Assembly: GCA_947496555.1 (NCBI GenBank)
Contig: CANMDH010000039.1
Location: 1 to 51,022, forward strand
Direction: 5' to 3'
Length of the DNA: 51,022 nt
From: an uncultured Aquimarina sp.
GTDB taxonomy: Bacteria; Bacteroidota; Bacteroidia; Flavobacteriales; Flavobacteriaceae
Numbering within the stretch: position 1 is the stretch's first letter; the number at the start of each line of letters is the position of its first letter. Below are positions 8,429-17,607 of the stretch, one piece after another. Position numbers and translations under genes: made by a program. Under the pieces are notes generated by a model, which made no database searches, was not told the DNA's origin, and saw only the letters and a program-made list of their open reading frames with translations.

Positions 8429-9778
8429 ATGAAAATCATAATTGCCGGAGCGGGTGAGGTCGGATTTCATTTGGCAAAATTACTCTCATTTGAGTCTCAA
8501 GACATTACGCTTATAGATACCGATAAAGAATGTCTTAATTATGCAGATACTCACTTAGATATTAGAGTTATTAAAGGAGATGCTACTTCTATTACTATTT
8601 TAAAAGAAGCGAGGGTTCAAAATGTGGATATGGTAATTGGAGTCACCTCAAGTGAGACTACCAATATTACTGCATGCGTTTTGGCTAAACAATTAGGAGC
8701 GAAACGTACTATTGCCCGAATCTCTAATACAGAATTTATCGAAAATAAAGAAGAAGTCGGTTTTACTAAGTTTGGAATCGATGAATTAATATCACCAGAG
8801 GCACTTGCTGCTAGCGAGATAGAATTGCTGCTTAATCAATCTGCTTTCCATGATAGTTATGAGTTTGAAGAGGGTGCCTTGACTATGGTAGGTACTACTT
8901 TGTCTGCAGAGGCATTGTTTGTGGGTAAAAGTGTTAGAGAAGCAGCTGATGTTTTCCCGGAACTACATTTTATGCCTATTGCGATTCAGCGATCTGGAAC
9001 ACAATATACTTTGATACCCAGAGGAGATACTACCTTCAAGGAAGGAGATCAGGTATATTTTGTAACCTCCCAGGGCGGGGTAGAGGAGCTTTATAAATTA
9101 ACAGGTAAGGAAAAAGAAGAAATAAAAAATGTAATGATCCTAGGAGGAAGCAAGATTGGTTTTAAAACTTCCTGCGACCTATGCGATCATAAATTCAGAG
9201 TAAAACTTATCGAAAAGGACAAAGATAAGTCTTTTGATCTTGCAGATGATCTTCCCAGTGCTTTGATCATTAATGGTGATGGACGTAATGTAGAGCTATT
9301 GCAAGAAGAAGGGATTGGTGATATGGACGCTTTTATAGCCGTTACTGGTAATTCTGAAACAAATATCATGTCTTGTCTCGTAGCAAAATCCAAGGGCGTA
9401 AGAAAAACGATTGCTTTGGTAGAGAATATGGATTATTTTCAGTTGTCACACTCTATTGGGATTGATACATTGATCAATAAAAAACTTCTTGCAGCAAATA
9501 ATATATTCAGATTTATTAGAAAAGGAGAAGTTGTGGCAATGACTAAACTTAATAATATGAATGCCGAGTTGCTGGAATTTGCTGTTAAACCTACTTCAGA
9601 AGTAACCGATAATCTGATCAAGGATCTTGATTTTCCTCGTTCTGCAATTATTGCTGGTGTGATTAGAGATGGTAAAGGAATGATTGCGTTGGGCGATTTT
9701 TATATTCAGGCTGGGGATCGCGTAGTAGTTTGCTGCTTGCCAAAATCCATTAAAAAAATAGAAAAGCTTTTCCTTTAA
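8429..9778 (+). CDS. trkA: Trk potassium uptake regulatory subunit TrkA
   Basis: This is the cytoplasmic nucleotide-binding gating subunit of the Trk potassium system. At 449 aa it has the full double architecture: RCK_N (GAGEVGFHLAK at residues 6-16), RCK_C, a second RCK_N (ILGGSKIGFKT near 236) and a second RCK_C. Acidic residues ending each second strand (LIDTDKE, LIEKDKD) are the usual NAD(H)-binding features. The stop codon abuts the trkH ATG at 9779 with no gap, so the two are translationally linked. A promoter and a leader inverted repeat precede it. Confidence 0.96.
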   Translation: MKIIIAGAGEVGFHLAKLLSFESQDITLIDTDKECLNYADTHLDIRVIKGDATSITILKEARVQNVDMVIGVTSSETTNITACVLAKQLGAKRTIARISNTEFIENKEEVGFTKFGIDELISPEALAASEIELLLNQSAFHDSYEFEEGALTMVGTTLSAEALFVGKSVREAADVFPELHFMPIAIQRSGTQYTLIPRGDTTFKEGDQVYFVTSQGGVEELYKLTGKEKEEIKNVMILGGSKIGFKTSCDLCDHKFRVKLIEKDKDKSFDLADDLPSALIINGDGRNVELLQEEGIGDMDAFIAVTGNSETNIMSCLVAKSKGVRKTIALVENMDYFQLSHSIGIDTLINKKLLAANNIFRFIRKGEVVAMTKLNNMNAELLEFAVKPTSEVTDNLIKDLDFPRSAIIAGVIRDGKGMIALGDFYIQAGDRVVVCCLPKSIKKIEKLFL

Positions 9779-11275
9779 ATGTATAGATTAAACTATAAAA
9801 TCATCTCTCATATAATGGGGCTTTTGTTGCTTTGTAACGGGGGTTTTATGCTTATTGCCACAATTATAAGTTTCCTTTATAAGGATGGTGTGACCATTGA
9901 GATCATGATGGCTGCCTTGGCGACAATGTTTATAGGAGTTGCTTTAATGTTTTTGACTCGAGAACATCAAAAAGAGATCAATAAACGAGAAGGTTATATT
10001 GTTGTGACTTTTGGTTGGATATTTATGTCCCTGAGCGGAACATTACCTTATCTGTTTTCTGGAGCAATTCCCTCGTTTACAAATGCCTTTTTTGAGACTA
10101 TGTCTGGCTATACTACTACCGGCGCTTCTATTCTTAATGAAATTGAAATCATTCCCAAAGGTATTTTATTTTGGCGAAGTCTAACGCATTGGATCGGTGG
10201 AATGGGTATTATAGTTCTTGCGATTGCCATTTTGCCGTTACTTGGAATAGGAGGAATGCAGTTGTTTGCTGCTGAGGCACCTGGACCTAATGCAGATAAA
10301 TTACACCCTAGAATTACGGATACAGCAAAGAGGTTATGGCTGATTTATTTTGGTTACACTGCAGCTGAGACAATCCTTTTGAAACTTGCCGGAATGAATT
10401 TCTTTGATGCTATCAATCATGCATTGAGTACATTGTCTACCGGAGGATTTTCTACCAAAAATACCAGTGTTGCTTATTGGAATGATGAACCAATAATACA
10501 GTATATTATCATTCTGTTTATGTTTTTAGCCGGAATGAACTTTGTACTTAGTTACTTCGGATTTAAAGGGAGGGTTCAGAAAATTATAAAAGATGAAGAG
10601 TTTAAATTGTACACGTTTTTCATTGTTTCGTTTACGATCATAGCGACAATTATTATTTATTATAAGGCAGATATTTCTATATCATCTATTGATCATCCAA
10701 TGGTGTGGGGCGAGGCAGAGAGCGCTTTTCGTCATGCACTTTTTCAAGTATTGGCAGTAGTAACTACAACAGGTTTTGTAAGTGCAGATTTTACAATGTG
10801 GACGCCTTTTTTAACGGTGTTTTTCTTTGGGATCATGTTTCTTGGGGGGTCTGCCGGATCAACCGCTGGTGGAATGAAAGTAGTTAGACACCTAATAACA
10901 ATTCGTAATGGAATTTTAGAATTTAAACGAACATTACACCCAAGGGCAGTACTGCCAGTTAGATATAATTCCAAAGCTGTTTCTGCAGAGATCGTATTTA
11001 ATATATTGGCATTTTTTATTCTGTATATGTTAGCTTTTATAATAGGCTCTGTAGTATTAGGTTCTTTAGGGTTAGATTTTGAAACTGCTGTAGGAGGAGC
11101 AGCTTCTTCACTTGGTAATGTAGGACCAGCTTTTGGAAAATTAAGCCCTGTAAATAACTTTGATGTACTACCAGCTTTCGGAAAATGGTGGTGCTGCTTC
11201 CTGATGCTTATAGGAAGATTAGAGCTATTTACTGTTTTAATACTTCTTACGCCTTTTTTCTGGCGAAATAGATAA
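9779..11275 (+). CDS. trkH: Trk potassium uptake channel subunit TrkH
   Basis: This is the membrane pore subunit of the Trk system, a 498-aa protein of the TrkH/KtrB superfamily with four membrane-pore-membrane units. Filter-loop segments are readable as TTTGAS (near residue 116), STGGFST (near 220), TTTGFVS (near 331) and SLGNVGP (near 443), each carrying the conserved glycine. The conserved SAGSTAGGMKVVR segment of the TrkH intramembrane gate region follows the third loop. It starts immediately after trkA and ends 26 bases before a convergent small gene. Confidence 0.96.
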   Translation: MYRLNYKIISHIMGLLLLCNGGFMLIATIISFLYKDGVTIEIMMAALATMFIGVALMFLTREHQKEINKREGYIVVTFGWIFMSLSGTLPYLFSGAIPSFTNAFFETMSGYTTTGASILNEIEIIPKGILFWRSLTHWIGGMGIIVLAIAILPLLGIGGMQLFAAEAPGPNADKLHPRITDTAKRLWLIYFGYTAAETILLKLAGMNFFDAINHALSTLSTGGFSTKNTSVAYWNDEPIIQYIIILFMFLAGMNFVLSYFGFKGRVQKIIKDEEFKLYTFFIVSFTIIATIIIYYKADISISSIDHPMVWGEAESAFRHALFQVLAVVTTTGFVSADFTMWTPFLTVFFFGIMFLGGSAGSTAGGMKVVRHLITIRNGILEFKRTLHPRAVLPVRYNSKAVSAEIVFNILAFFILYMLAFIIGSVVLGSLGLDFETAVGGAASSLGNVGPAFGKLSPVNNFDVLPAFGKWWCCFLMLIGRLELFTVLILLTPFFWRNR

Positions 11276-11301
11276 TGAAACTTAAGGTCTTCTTTTTATT
11301 A

Positions 11302-11568
11302 TTATGGAAGAGAATAATGTAAGGTGATTGTCCATAATTCTGCTACTCTTTTGATAGTATCTCTCACCTTGCCAGTAATGCTTTCACGGTGCTCTGATTC
11401 TATGAAAAATATATCCAAGATGGATTCATAATAGCCATTACTAATATCAAATTCGTTTTCTGGTTCAATGTTCAGAATTTCATCGTCGGTTTTGGTTACG
11501 TTGAAGTTTTCTTTAAAAATTTGAAGTATATTCTTCTTGACTATACGTTCTTTTTCTTGAGTATCCAT
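11302..11568 (-). CDS. Small hypothetical protein
   Basis: I do not recognise this protein. From the ATG at 11568 it is 88 aa (MDTQEKERIVKK), mostly charged, with no signal peptide or membrane segment and a predicted helical N-terminus. An upstream ATG at 11613 would give 103 aa, but the extra residues look like untranslated leader. It lies downstream of the aspartate aminotransferase gene beyond a long hairpin and converges on trkH. Coding status rests only on ORF length and an acidic, plausible composition. Confidence 0.55.
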   Translation of the reverse strand: MDTQEKERIVKKNILQIFKENFNVTKTDDEILNIEPENEFDISNGYYESILDIFFIESEHRESITGKVRDTIKRVAELWTITLHYSLP

Positions 11569-11722
11569 AGGGGATATGGTTTTTAAGTTGGTTTTAAGAT
11601 TACTTTTGGTCAAAAAGCATGTGTAAAATTGAAAGTAATAACTCTAATTTCGTGTATTTATTACTGAAATAGTCTTTTAAGAGTTGTAAAATAAGGTTAA
11701 TTTATGCTAAAATTACTATAAT

Positions 11723-11770
11723 TAATAGAATAGCGATTATTCCTGCATAGGAATAATCGCTATTCTATTA
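11723..11770 (-). terminator. 21-bp perfect hairpin after the aminotransferase gene
   Basis: Positions 11723-11743 and 11750-11770 are exact reverse complements with loop TGCATA, 18 bases beyond the aminotransferase stop codon. There is no strong T run on the minus side, so it may end transcription weakly or protect the mRNA 3' end. Confidence 0.65.
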
Positions 11771-11788
11771 TAAAGTTTAAAAGTACTT

Positions 11789-12997
11789 TTAACTTACAAC
11801 TTCTTTGATTCGTCTAATGGCTTCAATAATTTCCTCAGTACTTGCGGCGTATGATATTCTAATACAATTTCCGTTTCCAAAAGCTATACCGGTAACGGTA
11901 GCTACATTAGCTTTTTCAAGTAAAAACATAGAAAAATCGGTTGCATCATTAATAGTTTGTCCTTGTAATGTTTTTCCAAAGTAATATGAAATATCTGGAA
12001 AAACATAAAAAGCTCCCTCTGGTTGATTACATTCAAATCCTGGGATCTCAGACAATAGCCCCAATATTAGTTTTCTGCGCTCCTGAAACTCTTCTACCAT
12101 ATATTGGATTTTGCTAACAGGGGCTTCTAAAGCTGTAATTACAGCCCTTTGCGCAATACAATTAGCACCACTAGTTACTTGTCCCTGGATTTTATTACAA
12201 GCCCTGGCAATATCATTAGGCGCACCTATATAACCAATTCTCCAACCTGTCATGGCAAAAGCTTTTGCTACTCCATTTACGGTAACTGTTCTGTTATACA
12301 TATCTTCAAACTGAGCCATTGATGCATGGCCTCCAACATAATTGATATGCTCATATATTTCATCACTTACAACAACAATATCTGGATACTTTTGTAGCAC
12401 ATCGGCCAAAGCTCTCAATTCATCTTTGCTATATATAGATCCGCTTGGGTTACAAGGAGAGCTATACCATAACATTTTGGTTTTTGGAGTTATAGCTGCT
12501 TCAAGCTGCTCTGCAGTCATCTTAAAATCTGTTTCGATTGAAGTTTTTACTTCAACGGGCACACCTCCAGACAATTTTACTATATCACTATAACTTACCC
12601 AATATGGACATGGTAAAATTACCTCGTCACCTGGATTTATATATACCTGTGCGACATTGTAAAGTGACTGTTTTGCTCCCGTAGAAACTACTATTTGCGA
12701 ACGATCATATATAAGATCGTTGTCACGCTTAAATTTTGTGATAATTGCATCTTTTAATTCTACATAACCGTCTACAGGTGTGTATGAATTATAATTGTCG
12801 TTTATCGCTTGAATAGCGGCTTCTTTAATAAACTCGGGAGTGTTAAAATCGGGTTCTCCCAGGCTAAGACCTATAATGTCTTTTCCTTCAGCTCTTAATT
12901 CTCGGGCTTTTGCAGCCATTGCTAACGTAGCAGATGCTTTCAGTGCATTAATTCTGTCCGATAGTTGTGTATTCATTTCTGAAACTGGTGTACTCAT
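11789..12997 (-). CDS. Pyridoxal-phosphate-dependent aminotransferase (aspartate aminotransferase type)
   Basis: This is a class I/II, fold-type I aminotransferase of 402 aa, close in pattern to the bacterial Ib aspartate aminotransferases. Motifs seen are LSLGEPDFNTPEF near residue 44, STGAKQSLYN near 106, CNPSGSIYS near 182, VSDEIYEHI near 213 (PLP-binding Asp and Tyr), NGVAKAFAMTGWRIGY near 245 with the Schiff-base Lys, and the substrate-binding Arg in CIRISYA near the end. Aspartate is the likeliest amino donor, but specificity is not proven. It lies 24 bases downstream of the desaturase gene and may share its transcript. A shorter start at MNTQ is possible. Confidence 0.9.
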   Translation of the reverse strand: MSTPVSEMNTQLSDRINALKASATLAMAAKARELRAEGKDIIGLSLGEPDFNTPEFIKEAAIQAINDNYNSYTPVDGYVELKDAIITKFKRDNDLIYDRSQIVVSTGAKQSLYNVAQVYINPGDEVILPCPYWVSYSDIVKLSGGVPVEVKTSIETDFKMTAEQLEAAITPKTKMLWYSSPCNPSGSIYSKDELRALADVLQKYPDIVVVSDEIYEHINYVGGHASMAQFEDMYNRTVTVNGVAKAFAMTGWRIGYIGAPNDIARACNKIQGQVTSGANCIAQRAVITALEAPVSKIQYMVEEFQERRKLILGLLSEIPGFECNQPEGAFYVFPDISYYFGKTLQGQTINDATDFSMFLLEKANVATVTGIAFGNGNCIRISYAASTEEIIEAIRRIKEVVS

Positions 12998-13021
12998 TTT
13001 TTAATCGGTAAATAAAAGTTA

Positions 13022-14122
13022 TTATGGTTGTAAAGCAGGTTTCATACCCATTTCCTTAAGGTGTCTGAAATGAGCAATGATTGCTTTACGGGTGGTTTTA
13101 TATTCATTATACGGCAAATTAAACTCCTGTGCTGTCTGTTTTACAATTTTAGAAATTTTGGTATAGTGGATATGGCTTATATGCGGAAAAATGTGGTGTT
13201 CCACTTGGTGGTTTAAACCTCCTGTAAACCAATTTACTATTCTATTTTTGGTAGAAAAATTAACGGTGGTGAATAATTGATGGATTGCCCATGTGTTTTT
13301 CATATTGCCATCAGAATCGGGCATTGGCATATCTGCCTCTTCTACCATATGGGCTAATTGAAACACAATACTCAATATTAATCCAGCTACATAATGCATA
13401 ATAAAAAATCCTAATAGTATTTTCCACCAGGCGATTGACATTATTAGCATAGGAATAGCAATCCATATCATAACGTAAATCGTTTTGGTAATTACTACGG
13501 TACTCCATTGTTTTAAAGGGCTAGGTAATTTTCCATACGATAATTTACGCGCCAAGTAATTTTTGGTTTGTTTAAAATCTGTGGTCAGTGCCCAATTAAA
13601 CGTGAGCAATCCATAAAGAAATATAGAATAATAGTGCTGAAATCTATGAAAACGTCTCCATTTTGCATGTTTGGTAAATCGAATTACCCTACCGGCATCC
13701 ATGTCTTCATCATGCCCATGAATATTTGTATATGTATGATGCAAAACATTATGCTGTACTTGCCAATTATATACATTACCCGCCAGGATATAAATACTGT
13801 TTCCCATTAGATTGTTTATCCATTTTTTTGAAGAGTATGATCCATGATTTCCATCATGCATAACATTCATACCTACTCCAGCCATTCCAACGCCCATTAC
13901 AATTGTAAGTAGTAGCATCCACCATTGAGAAATATCAAGGGTAAGAATCAAAAAATATGGAGTCAGAAAAATTGAAAACATAACAATTGTTTTCAAGTGT
14001 AATCTCCAGTTACCAGTTCTCTTGATGTTATTATCTTTAAAATACTGATTTACTCGCTTGTTAAGCGTTCTAAAAAATTTAGCAGAATCTGCTCTACTAA
14101 ATCGTACATTCGGTGTAGTCAT
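13022..14122 (-). CDS. Membrane fatty acid desaturase (acyl-CoA/acyl-lipid type)
   Basis: This is a di-iron membrane desaturase that introduces a double bond into acyl chains, probably for membrane fluidity. All three histidine boxes are present: HDGNHGS, HHTYTNIHGH and HQVEHHIFPH (QxxHH form). Several membrane helices flank them, for example FSIFLTPYFLIL and WMLLLTIVMGVGMAGVGM. The QxxHH third box resembles front-end and linoleoyl-CoA-type desaturases, but there is no cytochrome b5 domain; regiospecificity is unknown. The start at 14122 (MTTPNVRF) is preferred over 14143, because the extra seven residues are not typical. It heads the transcript leading to the aminotransferase. Confidence 0.92.
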   Translation of the reverse strand: MTTPNVRFSRADSAKFFRTLNKRVNQYFKDNNIKRTGNWRLHLKTIVMFSIFLTPYFLILTLDISQWWMLLLTIVMGVGMAGVGMNVMHDGNHGSYSSKKWINNLMGNSIYILAGNVYNWQVQHNVLHHTYTNIHGHDEDMDAGRVIRFTKHAKWRRFHRFQHYYSIFLYGLLTFNWALTTDFKQTKNYLARKLSYGKLPSPLKQWSTVVITKTIYVMIWIAIPMLIMSIAWWKILLGFFIMHYVAGLILSIVFQLAHMVEEADMPMPDSDGNMKNTWAIHQLFTTVNFSTKNRIVNWFTGGLNHQVEHHIFPHISHIHYTKISKIVKQTAQEFNLPYNEYKTTRKAIIAHFRHLKEMGMKPALQP

Positions 14123-14140
14123 ACTTTTGAGGTTTATGAA

Positions 14141-14148
14141 CAAACGTA
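14141..14148 (-). promoter_or_regulatory. Candidate -7 box (TACGTTTG) for the desaturase
   Basis: Minus-strand TACGTTTG matches TAnnTTTG, 18 bases before the ATG at 14122. A possible -33 (TTTA at 14170-14173) lies 21 bases further upstream. This position also argues for 14122 over 14143 as the start codon. Confidence 0.5.
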
Positions 14149-14233
14149 TTTGCTCATAGTAATATTGGGTAAAGTTAGCTATTTAAATTTTTTTAAGTTC
14201 CTAAAAAGAAGTAAAATATATCAGTTTAACATG

Positions 14234-14241
14234 TATTTTTG
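14234..14241 (+). promoter_or_regulatory. Candidate -7 box (TATTTTTG) for rsmG
   Basis: TATTTTTG matches TAnnTTTG and lies 17 bases before the ATG at 14259. No -33 TTTG is seen at the right spacing. Confidence 0.45.
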
Positions 14242-14258
14242 TGCTTTAATTTATATTG

Positions 14259-14888
14259 ATGGACGTCTTACTTAAATATTTTCCGGATTTAACCGAAGAA
14301 CAAAAAGAACAATTTTCTAAACTAGGGGACTTGTACGCCGAATGGAATGCAAAGATTAATGTGATCTCTCGTAAGGATATAGAATCTTTGTACGAGAGAC
14401 ATGTTTTGCATTCTTTAGGGATTGCCAAAATCCAAGAGTTTAAACCCGGGGCACATATACTTGATGTAGGAACTGGTGGCGGTTTTCCTGGTATTCCCCT
14501 GGCAATTATGTTTCCTGAAACGCAATTCTATTTGGTTGATGTTATTGCAAAAAAAATTCGGGTGGTTCATGAGGTCGCGAAAGCTTTAGGTCTGAAAAAT
14601 GTAAAAGCAGAACAGCGCAGAGCAGGAACTTTTGATGATCGATTTGATTTTGTGGTTAGTAGGGCAGTTACAAATATGCCGGATTTTGTGAAATGGGTGA
14701 GGAAGAATATTGCCAAGAAAAGTAATCATGAGCTCCAAAATGGGATTTTATACTTAAAAGGAGGTGATTTAACAGAAGAGCTAGCTCTTTTTCCAAAAGC
14801 AATAGAACACAATCTATCAGATTATTTTGATTCAGCGTTTTTTGAGACTAAAAAAGTAGTGTATTTACCTTTAAAGTATAAAACTTAA
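14259..14888 (+). CDS. rsmG: 16S rRNA (guanine527-N7)-methyltransferase
   Basis: RsmG methylates N7 of G527 in the 530 loop of 16S rRNA, using S-adenosylmethionine. The 209-aa length is typical. The class I cofactor motif reads DVGTGGGFPGIPLAI near residue 68, preceded by the family segment AKINVISRKD and followed by VVSRAVTNMPDFVKW. The ATG at 14259 is used; a TTG one codon earlier is an alternative with little effect. Its last 4 bases overlap the 3' end of the convergent acetyltransferase gene. Confidence 0.96.
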   Translation: MDVLLKYFPDLTEEQKEQFSKLGDLYAEWNAKINVISRKDIESLYERHVLHSLGIAKIQEFKPGAHILDVGTGGGFPGIPLAIMFPETQFYLVDVIAKKIRVVHEVAKALGLKNVKAEQRRAGTFDDRFDFVVSRAVTNMPDFVKWVRKNIAKKSNHELQNGILYLKGGDLTEELALFPKAIEHNLSDYFDSAFFETKKVVYLPLKYKT

Positions 14889-15346
14889 TCATTCAGATTA
14901 ATTCGCATTTCAATTAAGTGCTTTTCAAAGCCTGCTTTTTCATAGGCTCTAATGGCTCTTGGGTTTTTATCATACACCGTAAGGCGTATTTCTTCAATAT
15001 CTTTTGTCTTAAACCAATCATATAAATATTGAATAATGGCTTGGCTCACACCTTTTCCTCGATGTTCTTCTTTTACATACATGAAACCGATGTAACCAAG
15101 CTGTTTTTGCTGAAAGTAATCTAGTCTATCTCTAATCTGACCATAACCGCTACCTGCAATTTCACCATCAACTTCTGCAACGACCACTTCGGTGTGATCC
15201 GATTTGATATAGTCTTCGATGCTGTAATAGCTTATTTTTTCTGTTTGTTTTAAAGTTGAGTCCATTGGGCGTTCAGCTTCGATGATTTTTTGCTCAAAAT
15301 CAAGAAGAATGGGTAGGTCCTTTATATTGGCAGTTCTAATGATCAT
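14885..15346 (-). CDS. GNAT-family N-acetyltransferase
   Basis: This 153-aa acetyl-CoA-dependent acyltransferase has the GNAT fold. The central motif IGFMYVKEEHRGKGVSQAII contains the R/Q-x-x-G-x-G/A pyrophosphate loop (RGKGVS), and the C-terminal LTVYDKNPRAIRAYEKAGF is the usual beta4-helix segment. The substrate, protein or small molecule, cannot be predicted. It is the last gene of an apparent operon with pruA and the 148-aa membrane protein (7-base gap upstream). Confidence 0.9.
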   Translation of the reverse strand: MIIRTANIKDLPILLDFEQKIIEAERPMDSTLKQTEKISYYSIEDYIKSDHTEVVVAEVDGEIAGSGYGQIRDRLDYFQQKQLGYIGFMYVKEEHRGKGVSQAIIQYLYDWFKTKDIEEIRLTVYDKNPRAIRAYEKAGFEKHLIEMRINLND

Positions 15347-15353
15347 TTTTGGT

Positions 15354-15800
15354 TCATTTAGCCGGTGCTTTTCGAAATAAACTCAAAACTAAATTTACTA
15401 CAAACAAAATTTGAGCTAGCAAGATGATAAATGTAATTACAAATTCAGCGATTATAATTATATTACCTCTATCATAATTTTTAGATAAGGATACGGATTC
15501 AATACCAAATATTGGTGATATTATTAACAGCAGGATTAACCCGGTAATAGTAATTATTAAATGAGTCGAGGTAAGAAAGTTGTTTGTTTTTCTGTTGAAA
15601 TTAATAATGATCCAATACAAAATACCGTAGATAGCAAATAGGTGTGAAAGTGCATACCAGAGTTGTAATTTGGGAGTCACGAAATATGTATCGTAAATAT
15701 TGATGTCCAAAGTACTATCTCCTAAAGAAAAACCGTATATCAACATTATGGGGATCAAAACCCAAAAGATAATATACGGCTTATGTGTTATTAATTTCAT
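15354..15800 (-). CDS. Small four-helix membrane protein with a cytochrome-oxidase-subunit-I-like segment
   Basis: This 148-aa protein has about four membrane helices (near residues 10-25, 44-67, 79-98 and 115-141). The stretch from residue 32 reads DINIYDTYFV, followed by LSHLFAIYGILYW. This resembles the D-x-x-x-H-D-T-Y-Y-V...LS..FAI..G.YYW segment of heme-copper oxidase subunit I, but the histidine pair after the DTYFV motif (HFH in oxidases) reads KLQ here. A redox or heme role is therefore doubtful. It sits between pruA (6-base gap) and a GNAT gene. The function is unknown; the similarity is by eye only. Confidence 0.8.
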   Translation of the reverse strand: MKLITHKPYIIFWVLIPIMLIYGFSLGDSTLDINIYDTYFVTPKLQLWYALSHLFAIYGILYWIIINFNRKTNNFLTSTHLIITITGLILLLIISPIFGIESVSLSKNYDRGNIIIIAEFVITFIILLAQILFVVNLVLSLFRKAPAK

Positions 15801-15806
15801 TCTTTT

Positions 15807-17435
15807 CTATTCTCCTAAGAAAGGATATCTATAATCTGCAGGTGAAACAAAAGTTTCTTTAATAGTTCGTGGTGATACCCAACGTAATAAATTAAGATAC
15901 GATCCTGCCTTATCATTAGTTCCTGAGGCTCTAGCACCACCAAAAGGTTGTTGCCCTACCACCGCTCCGGTTGGTTTATCATTGATGTAGAAATTACCTG
16001 CACTATTTTCTAATACCTTAGTAGCTTCGGCGGCGGCGTATCGATCAGTAGAGAATATGGCTCCGGTAAGCGCGTATTCACTGGTTTCGTCAACCAATTC
16101 AAGTGTTTCAGACCACTTATTGTCATCATATACATAAATGGTCATTACCGGACCAAAAAGTTCTGTGCACATGGTGGTGTATTTTGGATCTTTGGCCAAA
16201 ATCACCGTTGGCTCGATAAAGTACCCTTTTGATTTATCGTAATTACCTCCTGCAATAATTTCGGCATCGCTATCACTCTTGGCTTGATCAATGTATTTTG
16301 CAAGCTTATCAAATGACCCTTCGTGAATAACGGCAGTAATAAAATTACTCATATCTTCTGGTGATCCCATTTTGAAAGATTTGATATCCTCCTTTACATA
16401 TTTCTCTACATCAGCCCATAGGCTCTTGGGAATATATGCTCTTGAAGCAGCACTACATTTTTGTCCTTGAAACTCAAAGGCTCCTCTAGAAATACCGGTT
16501 GCTACTTGCTTGGCATTTGCACTTGGGTGCGCAACAATAAAGTCCTTTCCACCAGTTTCTCCTACAATTCTGGGATAGGTTTTATAATGGTGAATATTGG
16601 TTCCGATTTTGGCCCAAATATCTTTAAATACATGGGTACTTCCTGTAAAATGAATTCCTGCAAAATCTGGACTCGCAAGAATAGTATCGGTAATCATTAC
16701 AGGATCTCCATATACTACATTAATTACGCCATCTGGCACCCCGGCTTCTTTAAAAATATCAACAATTACTTTTGCAGAAAATATCTGACTATCACTTGGT
16801 TTCCATACCACAGTATTTCCCATTAAGGCAGCACTTGCTGGAAGGTTACCCGAGATAGCAGTAAAATTAAACGGTGTGATCGCATATACAAAACCTTCCA
16901 AGGGACGATATTCTAGTCGGTTCCAGGCTCCAGAAGTAGAATCGGGTTGATCTTCGTAGATCTGTGTCATAAATTCTACGTTAAAACGTAAGAAGTCTAT
17001 AAACTCACATGCAGCATCAATCTCGGCCTGAAATATGTTTTTGGATTGTGCTAGCATTGTGGCAGCATTTATTTTTGCTCTATAAGGACCTGCTATAAGC
17101 TCTGCAGCTCTTAAAAAAATAGCAGCCCGCTGTTCCCATGCCAAATCGGCCCATTTTTTACGTGCTTCAATAGCTGTATCTATCGCTTTTTGAACATGTT
17201 GTTTTTCGGCTTTATGATAGGTTCCCAAAACATGTTTGTGGTCATGAGGAGGAGACATCGTTCCTGTGTTTCCCGTTCTTATTTCTTTACCATTTATATA
17301 TAAAGGTACGTCTACCTTGGTATTGTACATTTCTTTATAGGTTGCCAGAACTTCTTCTCTTTCAGATGTTCCGGGTGCATAAGACTTTACTGGTTCATTT
17401 ATTGCTGTAGGAACTTGAAAAAAACCTTTTCCCAT
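15807..17435 (-). CDS. pruA: L-glutamate gamma-semialdehyde (1-pyrroline-5-carboxylate) dehydrogenase
   Basis: This NAD-dependent aldehyde dehydrogenase converts glutamate semialdehyde to glutamate, the second step of proline breakdown. The 542-aa length and N-terminal extension match the stand-alone P5C dehydrogenases. Key segments are TPFNFTAISGNLPASAALMGN (cofactor site), GETGGKDF (catalytic Glu), GQKCSAASR with the nucleophilic Cys, and the C-terminal GGARASGTNDKAGS. No PutA proline dehydrogenase domain is fused or adjacent. It leads an operon with the small membrane protein and a GNAT gene; a TATCTTTG -7 box is 65 bases upstream. Confidence 0.96.
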   Translation of the reverse strand: MGKGFFQVPTAINEPVKSYAPGTSEREEVLATYKEMYNTKVDVPLYINGKEIRTGNTGTMSPPHDHKHVLGTYHKAEKQHVQKAIDTAIEARKKWADLAWEQRAAIFLRAAELIAGPYRAKINAATMLAQSKNIFQAEIDAACEFIDFLRFNVEFMTQIYEDQPDSTSGAWNRLEYRPLEGFVYAITPFNFTAISGNLPASAALMGNTVVWKPSDSQIFSAKVIVDIFKEAGVPDGVINVVYGDPVMITDTILASPDFAGIHFTGSTHVFKDIWAKIGTNIHHYKTYPRIVGETGGKDFIVAHPSANAKQVATGISRGAFEFQGQKCSAASRAYIPKSLWADVEKYVKEDIKSFKMGSPEDMSNFITAVIHEGSFDKLAKYIDQAKSDSDAEIIAGGNYDKSKGYFIEPTVILAKDPKYTTMCTELFGPVMTIYVYDDNKWSETLELVDETSEYALTGAIFSTDRYAAAEATKVLENSAGNFYINDKPTGAVVGQQPFGGARASGTNDKAGSYLNLLRWVSPRTIKETFVSPADYRYPFLGE

Positions 17436-17499
17436 AATGTAGTGTGTTATTTTAAATTAGTAAGATGTGTTTGTCTAATGAGTTAGTCATATAAGACAG

Positions 17500-17507
17500 C
17501 AAAGATA
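17500..17507 (-). promoter_or_regulatory. Candidate -7 box (TATCTTTG) for the pruA operon
   Basis: The minus strand reads TATCTTTGCT, the most frequent form of the flavobacterial -7 element, 64 bases upstream of the pruA ATG. A -33 box is not evident. Confidence 0.5.
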
Positions 17508-17607
17508 GAAAATTATATAGCCTAATGTCTATTTTAACCTTTTATAAACATTGTGGCGTATGTATTTTTTTTTGTAAGTTGTGACATATTTAGCCGACCC
17601 AAATTTT

